Assembly: GCF_024055575.1 (NCBI RefSeq)
Contig: NZ_JAMXOE010000025.1
Location: 1 to 64,000 of the forward strand
Source: Mucilaginibacter flavidus
GTDB taxonomy: Bacteria; Bacteroidota; Bacteroidia; Sphingobacteriales; Sphingobacteriaceae
Reading direction: 5' to 3'
DNA length: 64,000 nucleotides
Part shown: positions 42,690-51,138 of the stretch, piece after piece
Layout of the letters: every line of letters begins with the position of its first letter
How positions within the stretch are numbered: the stretch's first letter is position 1
The notes under the pieces: generated by a model
Told to the model about the DNA's origin: nothing
Database searches by the model: none
What the model saw: the letters and a program-made list of their open reading frames with translations, nothing else
Program-made: the position numbers and the translations under genes

Positions 42690-43097
42690 ATGAAAGAAAA
42701 AATAGGCACAAAAGAAAACCCGCTGGCTTTGCAAACGCCGCCATTATCGTCGGCCTACACTATGCACACCGATGTAAAGGACGGCAAAGACGTTTTGGTA
42801 TGCACAGTCGGCAAAACAGTGTTGCTTTACGATTACCGCTGTTTAACCGACCTGCACGAAATGCTTAAAAAACAAGGCGACTGGATGGAACTCGGCAGCG
42901 CCGACGAACAAAAGCCGGCAAAAGATGGCACCGTTGAATCCTGGGGGCGTTCAGCAGATAACCCGGTTGGCGGCTGGTATGGCCTGAAGAAAGGCTTGCG
43001 CGGGCGTTTTGGTATGTATGTACCGCCATTGATGGAAGCTTTGGGCTTAGCTGAGGTAACACATGAAGCTAAAGGAAATAAAATGCGGGCAAAATAG
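42690..43097 (+). CDS. Conserved-looking small protein of unknown function
   Basis: A 135-residue soluble protein without signal peptide, Cys-poor and with many Lys and Gly. Notable segments are LQTPPLSSAYTMHTDVKDGK at the N-terminus, VLLYDYRCLTDLHEMLKKQG in the middle, and GGWYGLKKGLRGRFGMYVPP at the C-terminal part. I do not recognise a family. It lies 26 bp after the HpaI aldolase and ends exactly at a strong terminator. Its operon context suggests a link to the aldolase reaction, but this is inference only. Confidence 0.7.
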   Translation: MKEKIGTKENPLALQTPPLSSAYTMHTDVKDGKDVLVCTVGKTVLLYDYRCLTDLHEMLKKQGDWMELGSADEQKPAKDGTVESWGRSADNPVGGWYGLKKGLRGRFGMYVPPLMEALGLAEVTHEAKGNKMRAK

Positions 43098-43140
43098 GTG
43101 TCAGCGCTATTATGGAGACATAATAGCGCTGACACTTTTT
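43098..43140. terminator. Strong terminator after the aldolase operon
   Basis: A perfect 17-bp stem (43098-43114 with 43119-43135), GAGA tetraloop, followed by TTTTT. It separates the convergent aldolase operon and the Crp/Fnr gene. Confidence 0.9.
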
Positions 43141-43164
43141 ACGCACCAGGCGACGCGAGAATAT

Positions 43165-43872
43165 CTACTTGTAATTTGATTTCTTAACCAGCCTTCGGAT
43201 ATCTTTTATCAATATCTTTCTGCCTTCAGTTTCTATGATGCCTTCTGCTTTAAATTCCTTTAACAACCGGATAACATTTTCCTGTGCAATTCCGGCCATA
43301 CTGGCAAGGTCCATCCTCGATATATTTAGAATGATGTCTTTTTCGCCCGGTTTATCGTCTTTGTATTTTTCACGCAGTACAATTAGTGCAATAGCTAAGC
43401 GCTCGTGAGCTGTTCTTTGAGCGATTACCGAAATGGTATTCGCCAGTACGGTAAATTCGTGACTCAAAGTTTTCAATAACCGGTGTGTAAAAGCGGGCGA
43501 CCGGTGTAAAATACTGATAAAATCTTCTTTTGGGATAAAGCTTATCAGGCTGTCCTCGATAGCAGCAGCTGAATCCGGGTATCGTTCTTCTGATAAAACA
43601 GCATGATACCCGATCAGTTCCCCGTGATTGGCCACATAAATTATCAGCTCTTTAGCCAAATTGTCGACCTTGTATTTTTTTACTTTGCCGCTCCTTATCA
43701 AAAAAATACCGGCAGGTACTGAACCTTCCCTGAAAATAACATCGCCTTTCAAATATTTCTGATCGCTTTGATTGGCTACCAAATCTGCATATTCTTCTTC
43801 AGAAAGAATATTTAGCATTGATTGCGTGGTAAAATTCCACCGGTCAATAGGGAAAATTCCGGACAAGCTCAT
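43165..43872 (-). CDS. Crp/Fnr-family transcriptional regulator without cysteines
   Basis: A 235-residue regulator. The cNMP-binding-like beta-roll lies at about 20-130 (LKGDVIFREGSVPAGIFLIRSGKVKKY). A dimer helix follows, and a winged helix-turn-helix sits near 185-207 (SRMDLASMAGIAQENVIRLL). In the recognition helix, Glu and Arg of ENVIR fit the positions used by FNR/CRP to contact TGA half-sites. The whole protein has no Cys, so an iron-sulfur oxygen sensor of FNR type is excluded; the ligand is unknown. Divergent from the methyltransferases, it shares the box pair at 43899-43934, and is the best candidate to bind all the pairs in this window. Confidence 0.93.
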   Translation of the reverse strand: MSLSGIFPIDRWNFTTQSMLNILSEEEYADLVANQSDQKYLKGDVIFREGSVPAGIFLIRSGKVKKYKVDNLAKELIIYVANHGELIGYHAVLSEERYPDSAAAIEDSLISFIPKEDFISILHRSPAFTHRLLKTLSHEFTVLANTISVIAQRTAHERLAIALIVLREKYKDDKPGEKDIILNISRMDLASMAGIAQENVIRLLKEFKAEGIIETEGRKILIKDIRRLVKKSNYK

Positions 43873-43898
43873 AATTCAAAGGTACGTTTTTTTTAAAA

Positions 43899-43964
43899 TT
43901 GATAAATATCAGTTTCCGGGCTGATCTGTTACAACAAATACCCCTGCCATAAAGTCTAGATTTA
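43899..43964 (+). promoter_or_regulatory. Paired FNR-like boxes and -7 element between crp-like and methyltransferase genes
   Basis: Box 1 TTGATAAATATCAG (43899-43912) matches TTGAT-N4-ATCAA at nine of ten positions. Box 2 CTGATCTGTTACAA (43921-43934) is 22 bp away and keeps only the TGA half fully. TAGATTTA (43957-43964) begins 29.5 bp after the centre of box 2. The predicted transcription start, about 43971, falls on the ATG of the first methyltransferase. Box 1 also lies 26 bp from the start of the regulator, allowing autoregulation. Confidence 0.7.
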
Positions 43965-43970
43965 CCGGGC

Positions 43971-44633
43971 ATGAAAGTTTATACACTTCCCGGATTTTCG
44001 CCGGTTGCTGCACATCAGCCGGGGGCGCAGTTAATAAGTTCAAAGACAGAGAATTTATATCCGCCCTTATTTACAAACGACGCGGCATTTGACAGGCAAT
44101 ACCCGGAGCATTTTCAATTGTTATCGCTTAAACACTGGACGCCACTGGCAGTCGCCCATATAGCGGCTGGTTTTTTAGCAGAGCCCGGTGCCCGGGTACT
44201 TGATATTGGCAGTGGTATCGGTAAGTTTTGTTTGGCGGGAGGTTTCTATTTTCCCGAAACTTACTTTTATGGAGTAGAGCAGCGGCAGGAATTAATTTAC
44301 CTGGCTGAAGAAGCTAAACAATACACACAATTGTTCAACGTGAATTTTATTTACGCCAACATTACCCAGGTTAATTTTAAGGAATTTGATCACTTCTATT
44401 TCTACAATTCCTTTTATGAAAACATCGATACGACAAACCAAATTGATGACACGATTGAAATTTCAGAGGGATTGTATAGCTATTATACCCAATATCTCCA
44501 TTCGGAGCTGGATGAAAAGCCTCCCGGAACCCGCCTTGTTACCTTTCACAGCTTAGAACAGGAGATACCATCAAGTTACAAACTGGCAGCCATTGCATGT
44601 AACGCCCTGCTTAAAATGTGGATTAAAGCATAA
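43971..44633 (+). CDS. SAM-dependent methyltransferase, paralog 1
   Basis: A 220-residue class I methyltransferase. Motif I is VLDIGSGIGKFCLAGG near residue 80, motif II/post-I FYGVEQR, and a conserved FYFYNSFYEN near 143 that is shared by the next gene. The N-terminal part (RQYPEHFQLLSLKHWTPLAVA) precedes the fold. The substrate is unknown. The gene has the FNR-like promoter at 43899-43964 upstream and may be translated from a leaderless mRNA. The following gene starts after 4 bp. Confidence 0.88.
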   Translation: MKVYTLPGFSPVAAHQPGAQLISSKTENLYPPLFTNDAAFDRQYPEHFQLLSLKHWTPLAVAHIAAGFLAEPGARVLDIGSGIGKFCLAGGFYFPETYFYGVEQRQELIYLAEEAKQYTQLFNVNFIYANITQVNFKEFDHFYFYNSFYENIDTTNQIDDTIEISEGLYSYYTQYLHSELDEKPPGTRLVTFHSLEQEIPSSYKLAAIACNALLKMWIKA

Positions 44634-44637
44634 CCAA

Positions 44638-45297
44638 ATGGAAACGCTCCGGTTTTTATACGCCAAATTTAAAAAGTACCAAACTGTTAGAAAAAATAAA
44701 AGAATGCTTAATGAGACTTTAAACCCTTCGCTCTTCCGCCATGACAACACATTTGATGATTTGTACCCTCAACATATACAGGACATGTCGCAACTGCACT
44801 GGACACCTGTTGACATAGCAAAAAAGGCGGCCAATTTCCTGGCTATTCCTAACGCCAGGGTTTTGGATATAGGAAGCGGCGTAGGAAAATTTTGTATTAC
44901 CGCTGGCTTTTTTCATCCCGAAACCAATTTCTATGGAATTGAACAGCGAAGCGAACTATATGCATTTGCCGAAATAGCCAAAGAAGAAGTTGAGTTGCCC
45001 AATGTGAATTTTATTCACGGCAATTTGACAGAACTGGATTTTCGGGACTATGACCATTTTTATTTCTATAACGCTTTCTATGAGAATATTGAACCTGACA
45101 GGCGCATTGATTATGCCGTAAAAACTTCTTTCGAGCTTTACGATTTGTATAGCCGGTTTGTTTATCAGATGCTTGATGAAAAACCCCCGGAGACAAGGCT
45201 GGTAACTTTTCATTGCCCGCACATGCAGGTTCCCTCCGGCTATCAATTAGTCAGTAATTTTTACAGCAAGGCATTGAAAATGTGGATAAAAGAATAG
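44638..45297 (+). CDS. SAM-dependent methyltransferase, paralog 2
   Basis: A 219-residue paralog of the previous protein: motif I VLDIGSGVGKFCITAG, then NFYGIEQRSELYAFA and FYFYNAFYENIEPDR, and a matching C-terminus ending ALKMWIKE. The ATG at 44638 is preferred to an in-frame ATG at 44593 because the latter lies inside the preceding gene and gives 15 extra residues. The two are diverged tandem copies, so they may methylate different targets. A SulP transporter follows after 45 bp. Confidence 0.88.
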   Translation: METLRFLYAKFKKYQTVRKNKRMLNETLNPSLFRHDNTFDDLYPQHIQDMSQLHWTPVDIAKKAANFLAIPNARVLDIGSGVGKFCITAGFFHPETNFYGIEQRSELYAFAEIAKEEVELPNVNFIHGNLTELDFRDYDHFYFYNAFYENIEPDRRIDYAVKTSFELYDLYSRFVYQMLDEKPPETRLVTFHCPHMQVPSGYQLVSNFYSKALKMWIKE

Positions 45298-45342
45298 GCG
45301 GGTGAAGCACTGTAAAAATGATAATACGTTAAAAAACAAAGC

Positions 45343-46983
45343 ATGTTTAGACCGAAGTTAATAGATACTTTAAAAAATTATAGCAAGGAGCAGTTTGTTA
45401 AAGACGTGATAGCCGGGCTGATTGTGGGCATTGTTGCCCTGCCGTTGGCTATTGCATTTGCCATTGCTTCGGGAGTATCCCCCGAAAAAGGAATTTTTAC
45501 AGCCATTATCGCGGGGCTAATCATATCGGTTTTGGGTGGCAGCCGTGTTCAAATTGGCGGGCCAACCGGGGCATTTATTGTGGTTGTTTATGGCATTGTC
45601 CAGCAATTTGGAGTCAGTGGTCTGGTTATAGCAACTTTTATTGCCGGCATACTCTTAATTATAATGGGCTTAACTAAGTTAGGTAATGCTATTAAGTTTA
45701 TTCCCTATCCATTAATTATTGGCTTTACAACCGGTATTGCTGTCATCATCTTTTCATCCGAAGTAAAAGATTTTCTTGGGTTAAAAATGGGGAGCGTTCC
45801 GGCTGATTTTATAAACAAGTGGCTGGCCTATGGGCAGCACCTGTCTTCAATCAATGGTTATGCAATAGGCATCGGGCTGTTCACTTTACTGTTGGTTTTT
45901 CTGTGGCCCAGGATTACCCGTAAGGTACCAGGTTCAATAATTGCTATTATCATCACAACACTGGCAGTTCATTTTTTTCATCTCCCGGTCGAAACTATCG
46001 GTAGCCGCTTCGGGGCCATTCCATCTTCTTTGCCCATGCCTGTTATTCCGGCTGTAAGCCTTGCAACGCTTCAGCAATTAATACGGCCGGCGTTTACCAT
46101 CGCATTGCTCGGCAGTATCGAATCTCTATTATCTGCGGTAGTGGCAGATGGCATGATAGGGGGGAACCATCGTTCAAATACTGAATTAATTGCCCAGGGC
46201 TTTGCCAATATCTGTTCGTCCATTTTTGGTGGAATTCCCGCAACCGGGGCTATTGCACGTACAGCTACCAATATCAAAAATGGTGGAAGGACCCCGGTTG
46301 CGGGCATCATACACGCAGTTACCTTGTTGATCATCCTCCTTTTTGTCGGCAAATGGGCGGCCCTTATCCCAATGGCAACCCTCGCAGGTATTTTGATTGT
46401 TGTAGCCTGGAATATGAGCGAGCTGGAGAATTTTATCAGCGTTTTTAAAGGATCGAAAAGCGATGCCGCTGTTTTGATAACCACCTTCACCCTTACGGTA
46501 TTGGTTGACCTGACGGTAGCTATTGAAATAGGAATGATACTCGCCGCTTTCCTGTTTATGCGAAAGATGATGCAGGTTAGTTCCGTGCAACAAACTGTCC
46601 TTTCGACTGACAGGGGAGAAGATGTGCTTACAACGGCATTGATTCCCAAAGGGGTTGATGTTTTTGAGATTACCGGCCCTTTGTTTTTCGGCGCAGCCTA
46701 TAAATTCAAGGATGCGATGAATGTGATAGAAAACCCCGCCAGGGTATTGATCATCAGGATGAGAAACGTTCCCGTTATTGATGCCACAGGCATCCGGGTA
46801 TTGCGTGAGGTGCACACAGCCGTAAAAAGAAACGGAACAAAACTAATCCTGGCAGAAGTGAATAGCATACAGGTAATGGAAGAATTAAAAAAGGCGCGTT
46901 TAATATTTCAAATCGGCAAAGGAAATATCAGGGATACCCTTGAAAATTCGTTGAAGCGGGCAAATGACATTTTGCGGGGATAG
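45343..46983 (+). CDS. SulP-family anion transporter with STAS domain
   Basis: A 546-residue inner-membrane protein. About ten to twelve hydrophobic segments fill residues 20-430, with ALPLAIAFAIASGVSPEKG and GGSRVQIGGPTGAFIVVVYG as SulP signatures. A C-terminal STAS domain (about 440-546: VFEITGPLFFGAAYKFKDAM, IDATGIRVL) is complete. Members move sulfate, bicarbonate, dicarboxylate or other anions with H+ or Na+; the ion cannot be deduced here. It probably belongs to the FNR-like controlled cluster with the two methyltransferases. Confidence 0.93.
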   Translation: MFRPKLIDTLKNYSKEQFVKDVIAGLIVGIVALPLAIAFAIASGVSPEKGIFTAIIAGLIISVLGGSRVQIGGPTGAFIVVVYGIVQQFGVSGLVIATFIAGILLIIMGLTKLGNAIKFIPYPLIIGFTTGIAVIIFSSEVKDFLGLKMGSVPADFINKWLAYGQHLSSINGYAIGIGLFTLLLVFLWPRITRKVPGSIIAIIITTLAVHFFHLPVETIGSRFGAIPSSLPMPVIPAVSLATLQQLIRPAFTIALLGSIESLLSAVVADGMIGGNHRSNTELIAQGFANICSSIFGGIPATGAIARTATNIKNGGRTPVAGIIHAVTLLIILLFVGKWAALIPMATLAGILIVVAWNMSELENFISVFKGSKSDAAVLITTFTLTVLVDLTVAIEIGMILAAFLFMRKMMQVSSVQQTVLSTDRGEDVLTTALIPKGVDVFEITGPLFFGAAYKFKDAMNVIENPARVLIIRMRNVPVIDATGIRVLREVHTAVKRNGTKLILAEVNSIQVMEELKKARLIFQIGKGNIRDTLENSLKRANDILRG

Positions 46984-47318
46984 AAAGGCAAATGGGCAAT
47001 TTTTGACAGGTTTCACTGTACTCCCTGTATGGTAAACTTAAAGCATGTTTCTTTGTTCAATTCGCTTTCCACCGTTATGGTATCGCCATGTGTTACTAAA
47101 AAGTCTTTACAAACAGCAAACCCTGGTCGGTGCCCTCTTCCATGCTGGTGCCTAACAGGGAGGTTGAACTAGAGAGTCGCAGGACAACATGTCTTTGGTT
47201 TCCCGCGACATACCTCGCCAAGCCATGCGTTCCGGCTTGGCTTGCAAAACAATTTCGCTAGCCTGGAGGTTAACAAAATACTGCCTTCGAGCGTGTATAA
47301 TTAACGTGCCACCGATTG
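46984..47318. other. Gene-poor gap with a decayed kinase end
   Basis: Apart from the remnant at 47013-47160, this 335-bp gap shows only a hairpin GCCAAGCC/GGCTTGGC (47217-47241). No intact gene is present. Confidence 0.6.
47013..47160 (-). pseudogene. Remnant of a sensor histidine kinase (ATPase domain end)
   Basis: Read on the minus strand, LLGTSMEEGTDQG is followed, after a frame change near 47122, by FAVCKDFLVTHGDTITVESE and then NKETCFKFTIQGV and a stop at 47013-47015. This corresponds to the G2 box and C-terminal strands of the HATPase_c domain of histidine kinases (GTGLGL...CK...GG.I.VES). No upstream kinase sequence remains. It is therefore a decayed gene end, probably left after a deletion. 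Confidence 0.72.
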
Positions 47319-47882
47319 TTAATTCAAATAATTTATGATGGCTTGTTCATTAGATAAATCAACGAATGTCGCTGCTTCCCAATCAACTAATAAAAGATTC
47401 CATTTTAAACCAACATTATTTAAAAAGTGTACCAGTTTTTCCCTTTCGATATTCCAAATCTGGGTGAACCATATTTTTTTTACGATATCCTCTTCAAAAC
47501 GGAAGTAAACTGCAACATAGTCAGAACCAAAACCAACGGTATCAAGACTTTGAATACGATAATCCTGCCCGTAACCTGTTAGAACTTCAGATGCGCGTGG
47601 AAGATGTAGTTCTAATAAAAAATTTTCCAGCTCGCTTTTTTGTATACTTATTGTACTTAGTCCGATTGGGTTTTCGTCCCGTATGAAAATTTCCTTGTAA
47701 CCCGTGCCATCGAAATTCTTCTCGGAAGAGCTTTCTATTTGATTACATTGTAATTTAATAAAATTCAGGTTTTCTTTCGGTAAAAGTTCTACCTGACAAA
47801 AATCATCTTCATGGAAAAATAATGGAGAACTCAGGCTTTGTTTTTGAGTTTTATCACCTTTAAAAATATTCCAAAATCCCAC
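47319..47882 (-). CDS. Small protein of unknown function
   Basis: A 187-residue soluble protein without signal peptide or membrane segments. It is acidic and rich in aromatic residues (MGFWNIFKGDK at the start; FTQIWNIEREKLVHFLNNVG and WNLLLVDWEAATFVDLSNE near the end). I recognise no family; the style resembles small cytoplasmic orphan or immunity-type proteins. Its stop lies next to the kinase remnant, and its start is 23 bp from the stop of GH92. It lies in a low-GC patch. Confidence 0.6.
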   Translation of the reverse strand: MGFWNIFKGDKTQKQSLSSPLFFHEDDFCQVELLPKENLNFIKLQCNQIESSSEKNFDGTGYKEIFIRDENPIGLSTISIQKSELENFLLELHLPRASEVLTGYGQDYRIQSLDTVGFGSDYVAVYFRFEEDIVKKIWFTQIWNIEREKLVHFLNNVGLKWNLLLVDWEAATFVDLSNEQAIINYLN

Positions 47883-47904
47883 GATGTGCGTTATTTAATG
47901 TCTG

Positions 47905-50900
47905 TCATTCTATAATTATTTCATCCGCAAAAATATAAGACGGGCTACCCTTACTCTCATGCCACTCTGGCAACGGTCCATATTGTTTTGCTATTACCTT
48001 AATATAACGTGCATTAGCATTTATCTGCCCGGTATAATCCTGAGTTTGTATGTTTAAATCTGCAACATCCACTTTTGTGTTAACAGTTGCAGCCAGCTTG
48101 TAGTTTACGTCATCGTCCGATAACCAGTACTCCACTTGTTTTGGGAACACAATCCACGCGCGGCTATCCTGCAGGGCGCCGAATGTTACCTGTTTTACGG
48201 GTTTAACTTGCTGCATATCGATTATGGCAACTACATCGTTACCCTGGTAGCCCTGCCAGTTACCCAGTCGCCAGTTGGCTTTGCCGCGGATTCCGTTGAT
48301 TAACGTATTATCGCCCTGGTCGGCGTAGTTGGGCAGGTATTTGTTTACAAGGGTGAGCTTGATATCATCCCGGATTTTGGTAAAAGTACCGCTTACCACA
48401 AAGCTTGATTTACCGTTTTGAATGGCGATAGCTTTTATAGTTGTATTCACTGCAACATCCAAAGGCCCGGCATATGGTGTAGAGGAAGCTGTAGGAGCGG
48501 AGCCATCCGTCGTGCAGTAAATTTTAGCATCTTTTTCAGCAACCTTTATTTCAACTTTTATGGGTTGCTTAAATGTTTTCGATGGTGCTATAATGTAAGG
48601 ATTTGACAAGATGAGGCTGTCTGTAATCTTCGATGTCGGTTTTTCAAGGCTCGAAACGAATATATTGTTCGGCAGTTTACCGGTCAACACTTCAAAATCA
48701 CCGCCCTTTGCAATATCTTCATAATTAAGGTAAAGCTTGTTATAGGCTGATTTATTCAGGTTCATGCCCTGCAAATAAATATTGCCCCGGCTTATGCTGC
48801 TGCCCGGATTGGTGATGGTGAATTTTTTACCGTTCTCCAGGTTAATTACGGCTTTATCAAACTGAGGCATTCCGATTTGAAATTGTTGCTGCCCCGGTGC
48901 GATATTATAAATCCCCAATGAGCTCATCACATACCAGGCCGACATTTGCCCGCAATCCTCGTTACCCGACAGTCCATCCGGTTTATCGCTATACTCTTCG
49001 CGCAAAATGCGGCTTACATATAATTGAGTTTTCTCAGGCGCATCGGTAAAATTATACAGGTAAGCCATGTGGTGGCTTGGCTCATTGCCGTGGGCATATT
49101 GACCAATCAAACCGCTTACATCATCCTGCTGGCGACCGCTTAGTTTCGAGTCGGTTGTGAACAGTTCATCCAGCTTGGTTTCAAAAGCCTGTTTCCCGCC
49201 CATGCGTGCTGCAAGCCCTTCAATATCGTGCGGTGCTAAAAACGAGTATTGCCACGAATTGCCTTCGGTATAGTTATTGTTTATCTCGGTAGGCTCAAAC
49301 GGGGTATACCAGCCGCCGTTTGCACGCGCCTGCATAAATCCGTTTTGGTTGTTATAATTATTTTTCCAGTACTGCGCGCGTTTGATGAACTCGGTGTAGT
49401 CCTGTGGTTTGTTCAGCATTTTGGCCATTTGTGCAATGCACCAATCGTCAAAAGCATATTCCAGTGTTTTGGAGACAGACTCGGGCTCATCATCAGATAA
49501 TACCACACCATTGTTGCGGTACGAGTCCATCCCAAACTGGTTGCGGTTTACGGCAGCTTTCATCGCGGTAAAAGCTTCTTCGGCATTAAAATCACGGATG
49601 CCTTTTGCATAAGCATCTACAATAACCGGGATGGAGTGGTTACCCACCATACAAAACGTTTCACTTGACGCCAGCGGCCAGATAGGCAGCAGCCCGCCTT
49701 GCTCGTACATCGCCAAAAACGATTTTATAAAATCAAGCGTTCGTTTGCGGTCGATTAAATTCATTAAAGGGTCTTCCGCGCGATAGGTATCCCATAACGA
49801 GAATACGGTATAATAGTTAAAGCCGTCGGCTTTGTGCACTTTCTGATCCATGCCGCGGTATTGCCCGTCAACATCACTGTAAACATTCGGGGCAAGCATG
49901 GCGTGGTAAAGCGCAGTGTAGAATATAACATGCTTTTGTTTGGCGTAATCAACGGGTTGCACTTTTTTAGGAGCACGACCGCGATAGTTGCCGTTGCGGC
50001 TGTTGTAGCCTGCGTTCGGATCCTGCGTGTTTTGAGGCATTTGTTGTGCCGACGCATCCGGCCCGCCGCCCTCAACCTCTATTTTTGCCAGTTGATCTAC
50101 CCATAATGCCTTCGCATCGCGCTGCACTTTTTTAAAGTCGAAATCGGGAACTTCGGTATCCAGGTTTTTTAAAGCGCCATCAGCGCTTACTGATGATATC
50201 CCTACTTTTGAAATTACTTCGCCGGGATTATCAAAACGGATATACATTTTTATGTTTTTGCCCTGCAACTTATTTTTGCCTTGCTGCAGCTGGTCGTCGC
50301 TGGCTATTCCATAAGTTTTAAACGGCCTGGAGAACTTGGCATAAAAGTAAAGCGACTGGTCAGTAGCCCATGAGCTCGAACGGCGGAACCCACGGATCTC
50401 ATGGTCATTAACCACCTCGATCCACGAATCAAGCACTATATCCCGGTGTTGTAAATCGATAATAATATTGGCTTCTTTAGTGCCTGGGAAGTTATAACGG
50501 TGCACGCCCACACGGGTACTTGCCGTAAGCTCTACATCTATATCGTATTTATCTAAATGTGTTTTGTAGTAGCCGGGACTTGCCACCTCATTTTTCTTTT
50601 GAAAGGCCGACATGTAATCCGTGTTTTTAAGTTGCGGATCGCCGGTAGTTGGCATAAACAGCACATCGCAGTAATCGGCAATGCCGGTACCGCTTAAATG
50701 CGTATGCGAAAAGCCATATACTGTGGTGTCACTATAATAATAACCCGAACAGCCATCCCAGCCTGTCAGTCGTGTATCCGGACTAAGCTGCACCATTCCA
50801 AATGGGACAACTGCGCCGGGATAGGTATGCCCATGCCCGCCTGTGCCGATAAATGGGTTAACGTATTTGGTGAAATCTTTCTTTTTTTGAGCGAATGCCG

Positions 50901-50958
50901 AAAGAACCAGAATTGAAACAAAACAAAACGAAAGTATACTGCGCGATAAAATCTTCAT
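47905..50958 (-). CDS. Glycoside hydrolase family 92 alpha-mannosidase
   Basis: A 1017-residue exported enzyme (signal peptide about 1-23). The N-terminal beta-sandwich shows NPFIGTGGHGHTYPGAVVPF and GFSHTHLSGTGIADYCDV, and the (alpha/alpha)6 domain shows FSLWDTYRAEDPLM, GGLLPIWPLASSET and GLSGNEDCGQMSAWYVMSSLG, all GH92 signatures; the glutamate in the last block is a candidate general acid. GH92 enzymes are exo-acting, Ca2+-dependent alpha-mannosidases. Two extra C-terminal modules follow: a chitobiase-like domain (CTTDGSAPTAS, about 805-870) and a discoidin-like domain (about 885-1017). It is a single gene, not in a recognised polysaccharide locus. Confidence 0.94.
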   Translation of the reverse strand: MKILSRSILSFCFVSILVLSAFAQKKKDFTKYVNPFIGTGGHGHTYPGAVVPFGMVQLSPDTRLTGWDGCSGYYYSDTTVYGFSHTHLSGTGIADYCDVLFMPTTGDPQLKNTDYMSAFQKKNEVASPGYYKTHLDKYDIDVELTASTRVGVHRYNFPGTKEANIIIDLQHRDIVLDSWIEVVNDHEIRGFRRSSSWATDQSLYFYAKFSRPFKTYGIASDDQLQQGKNKLQGKNIKMYIRFDNPGEVISKVGISSVSADGALKNLDTEVPDFDFKKVQRDAKALWVDQLAKIEVEGGGPDASAQQMPQNTQDPNAGYNSRNGNYRGRAPKKVQPVDYAKQKHVIFYTALYHAMLAPNVYSDVDGQYRGMDQKVHKADGFNYYTVFSLWDTYRAEDPLMNLIDRKRTLDFIKSFLAMYEQGGLLPIWPLASSETFCMVGNHSIPVIVDAYAKGIRDFNAEEAFTAMKAAVNRNQFGMDSYRNNGVVLSDDEPESVSKTLEYAFDDWCIAQMAKMLNKPQDYTEFIKRAQYWKNNYNNQNGFMQARANGGWYTPFEPTEINNNYTEGNSWQYSFLAPHDIEGLAARMGGKQAFETKLDELFTTDSKLSGRQQDDVSGLIGQYAHGNEPSHHMAYLYNFTDAPEKTQLYVSRILREEYSDKPDGLSGNEDCGQMSAWYVMSSLGIYNIAPGQQQFQIGMPQFDKAVINLENGKKFTITNPGSSISRGNIYLQGMNLNKSAYNKLYLNYEDIAKGGDFEVLTGKLPNNIFVSSLEKPTSKITDSLILSNPYIIAPSKTFKQPIKVEIKVAEKDAKIYCTTDGSAPTASSTPYAGPLDVAVNTTIKAIAIQNGKSSFVVSGTFTKIRDDIKLTLVNKYLPNYADQGDNTLINGIRGKANWRLGNWQGYQGNDVVAIIDMQQVKPVKQVTFGALQDSRAWIVFPKQVEYWLSDDDVNYKLAATVNTKVDVADLNIQTQDYTGQINANARYIKVIAKQYGPLPEWHESKGSPSYIFADEIIIE

Positions 50959-51138
50959 TGAATTAGCGGATGATTTAATGTTGGTAAAAATAGATTAAAT
51001 TATTTGTACGGGGATTTACAGCATACAAAAGAATTGTATGTAACAGGAATTTAACGCTTTTTAACGGTTTTTAACGTCTTTTAGCTTTTGCGTTCGGTAT
51101 TTTGTTTATACCATTGAAAAAATAAAATCCGAGCCTAA

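Noticed and set aside
46071..46815. Two long minus-strand frames inside the SulP gene
   Set aside because: Antisense to conserved membrane helices and the STAS domain, with low-complexity composition.
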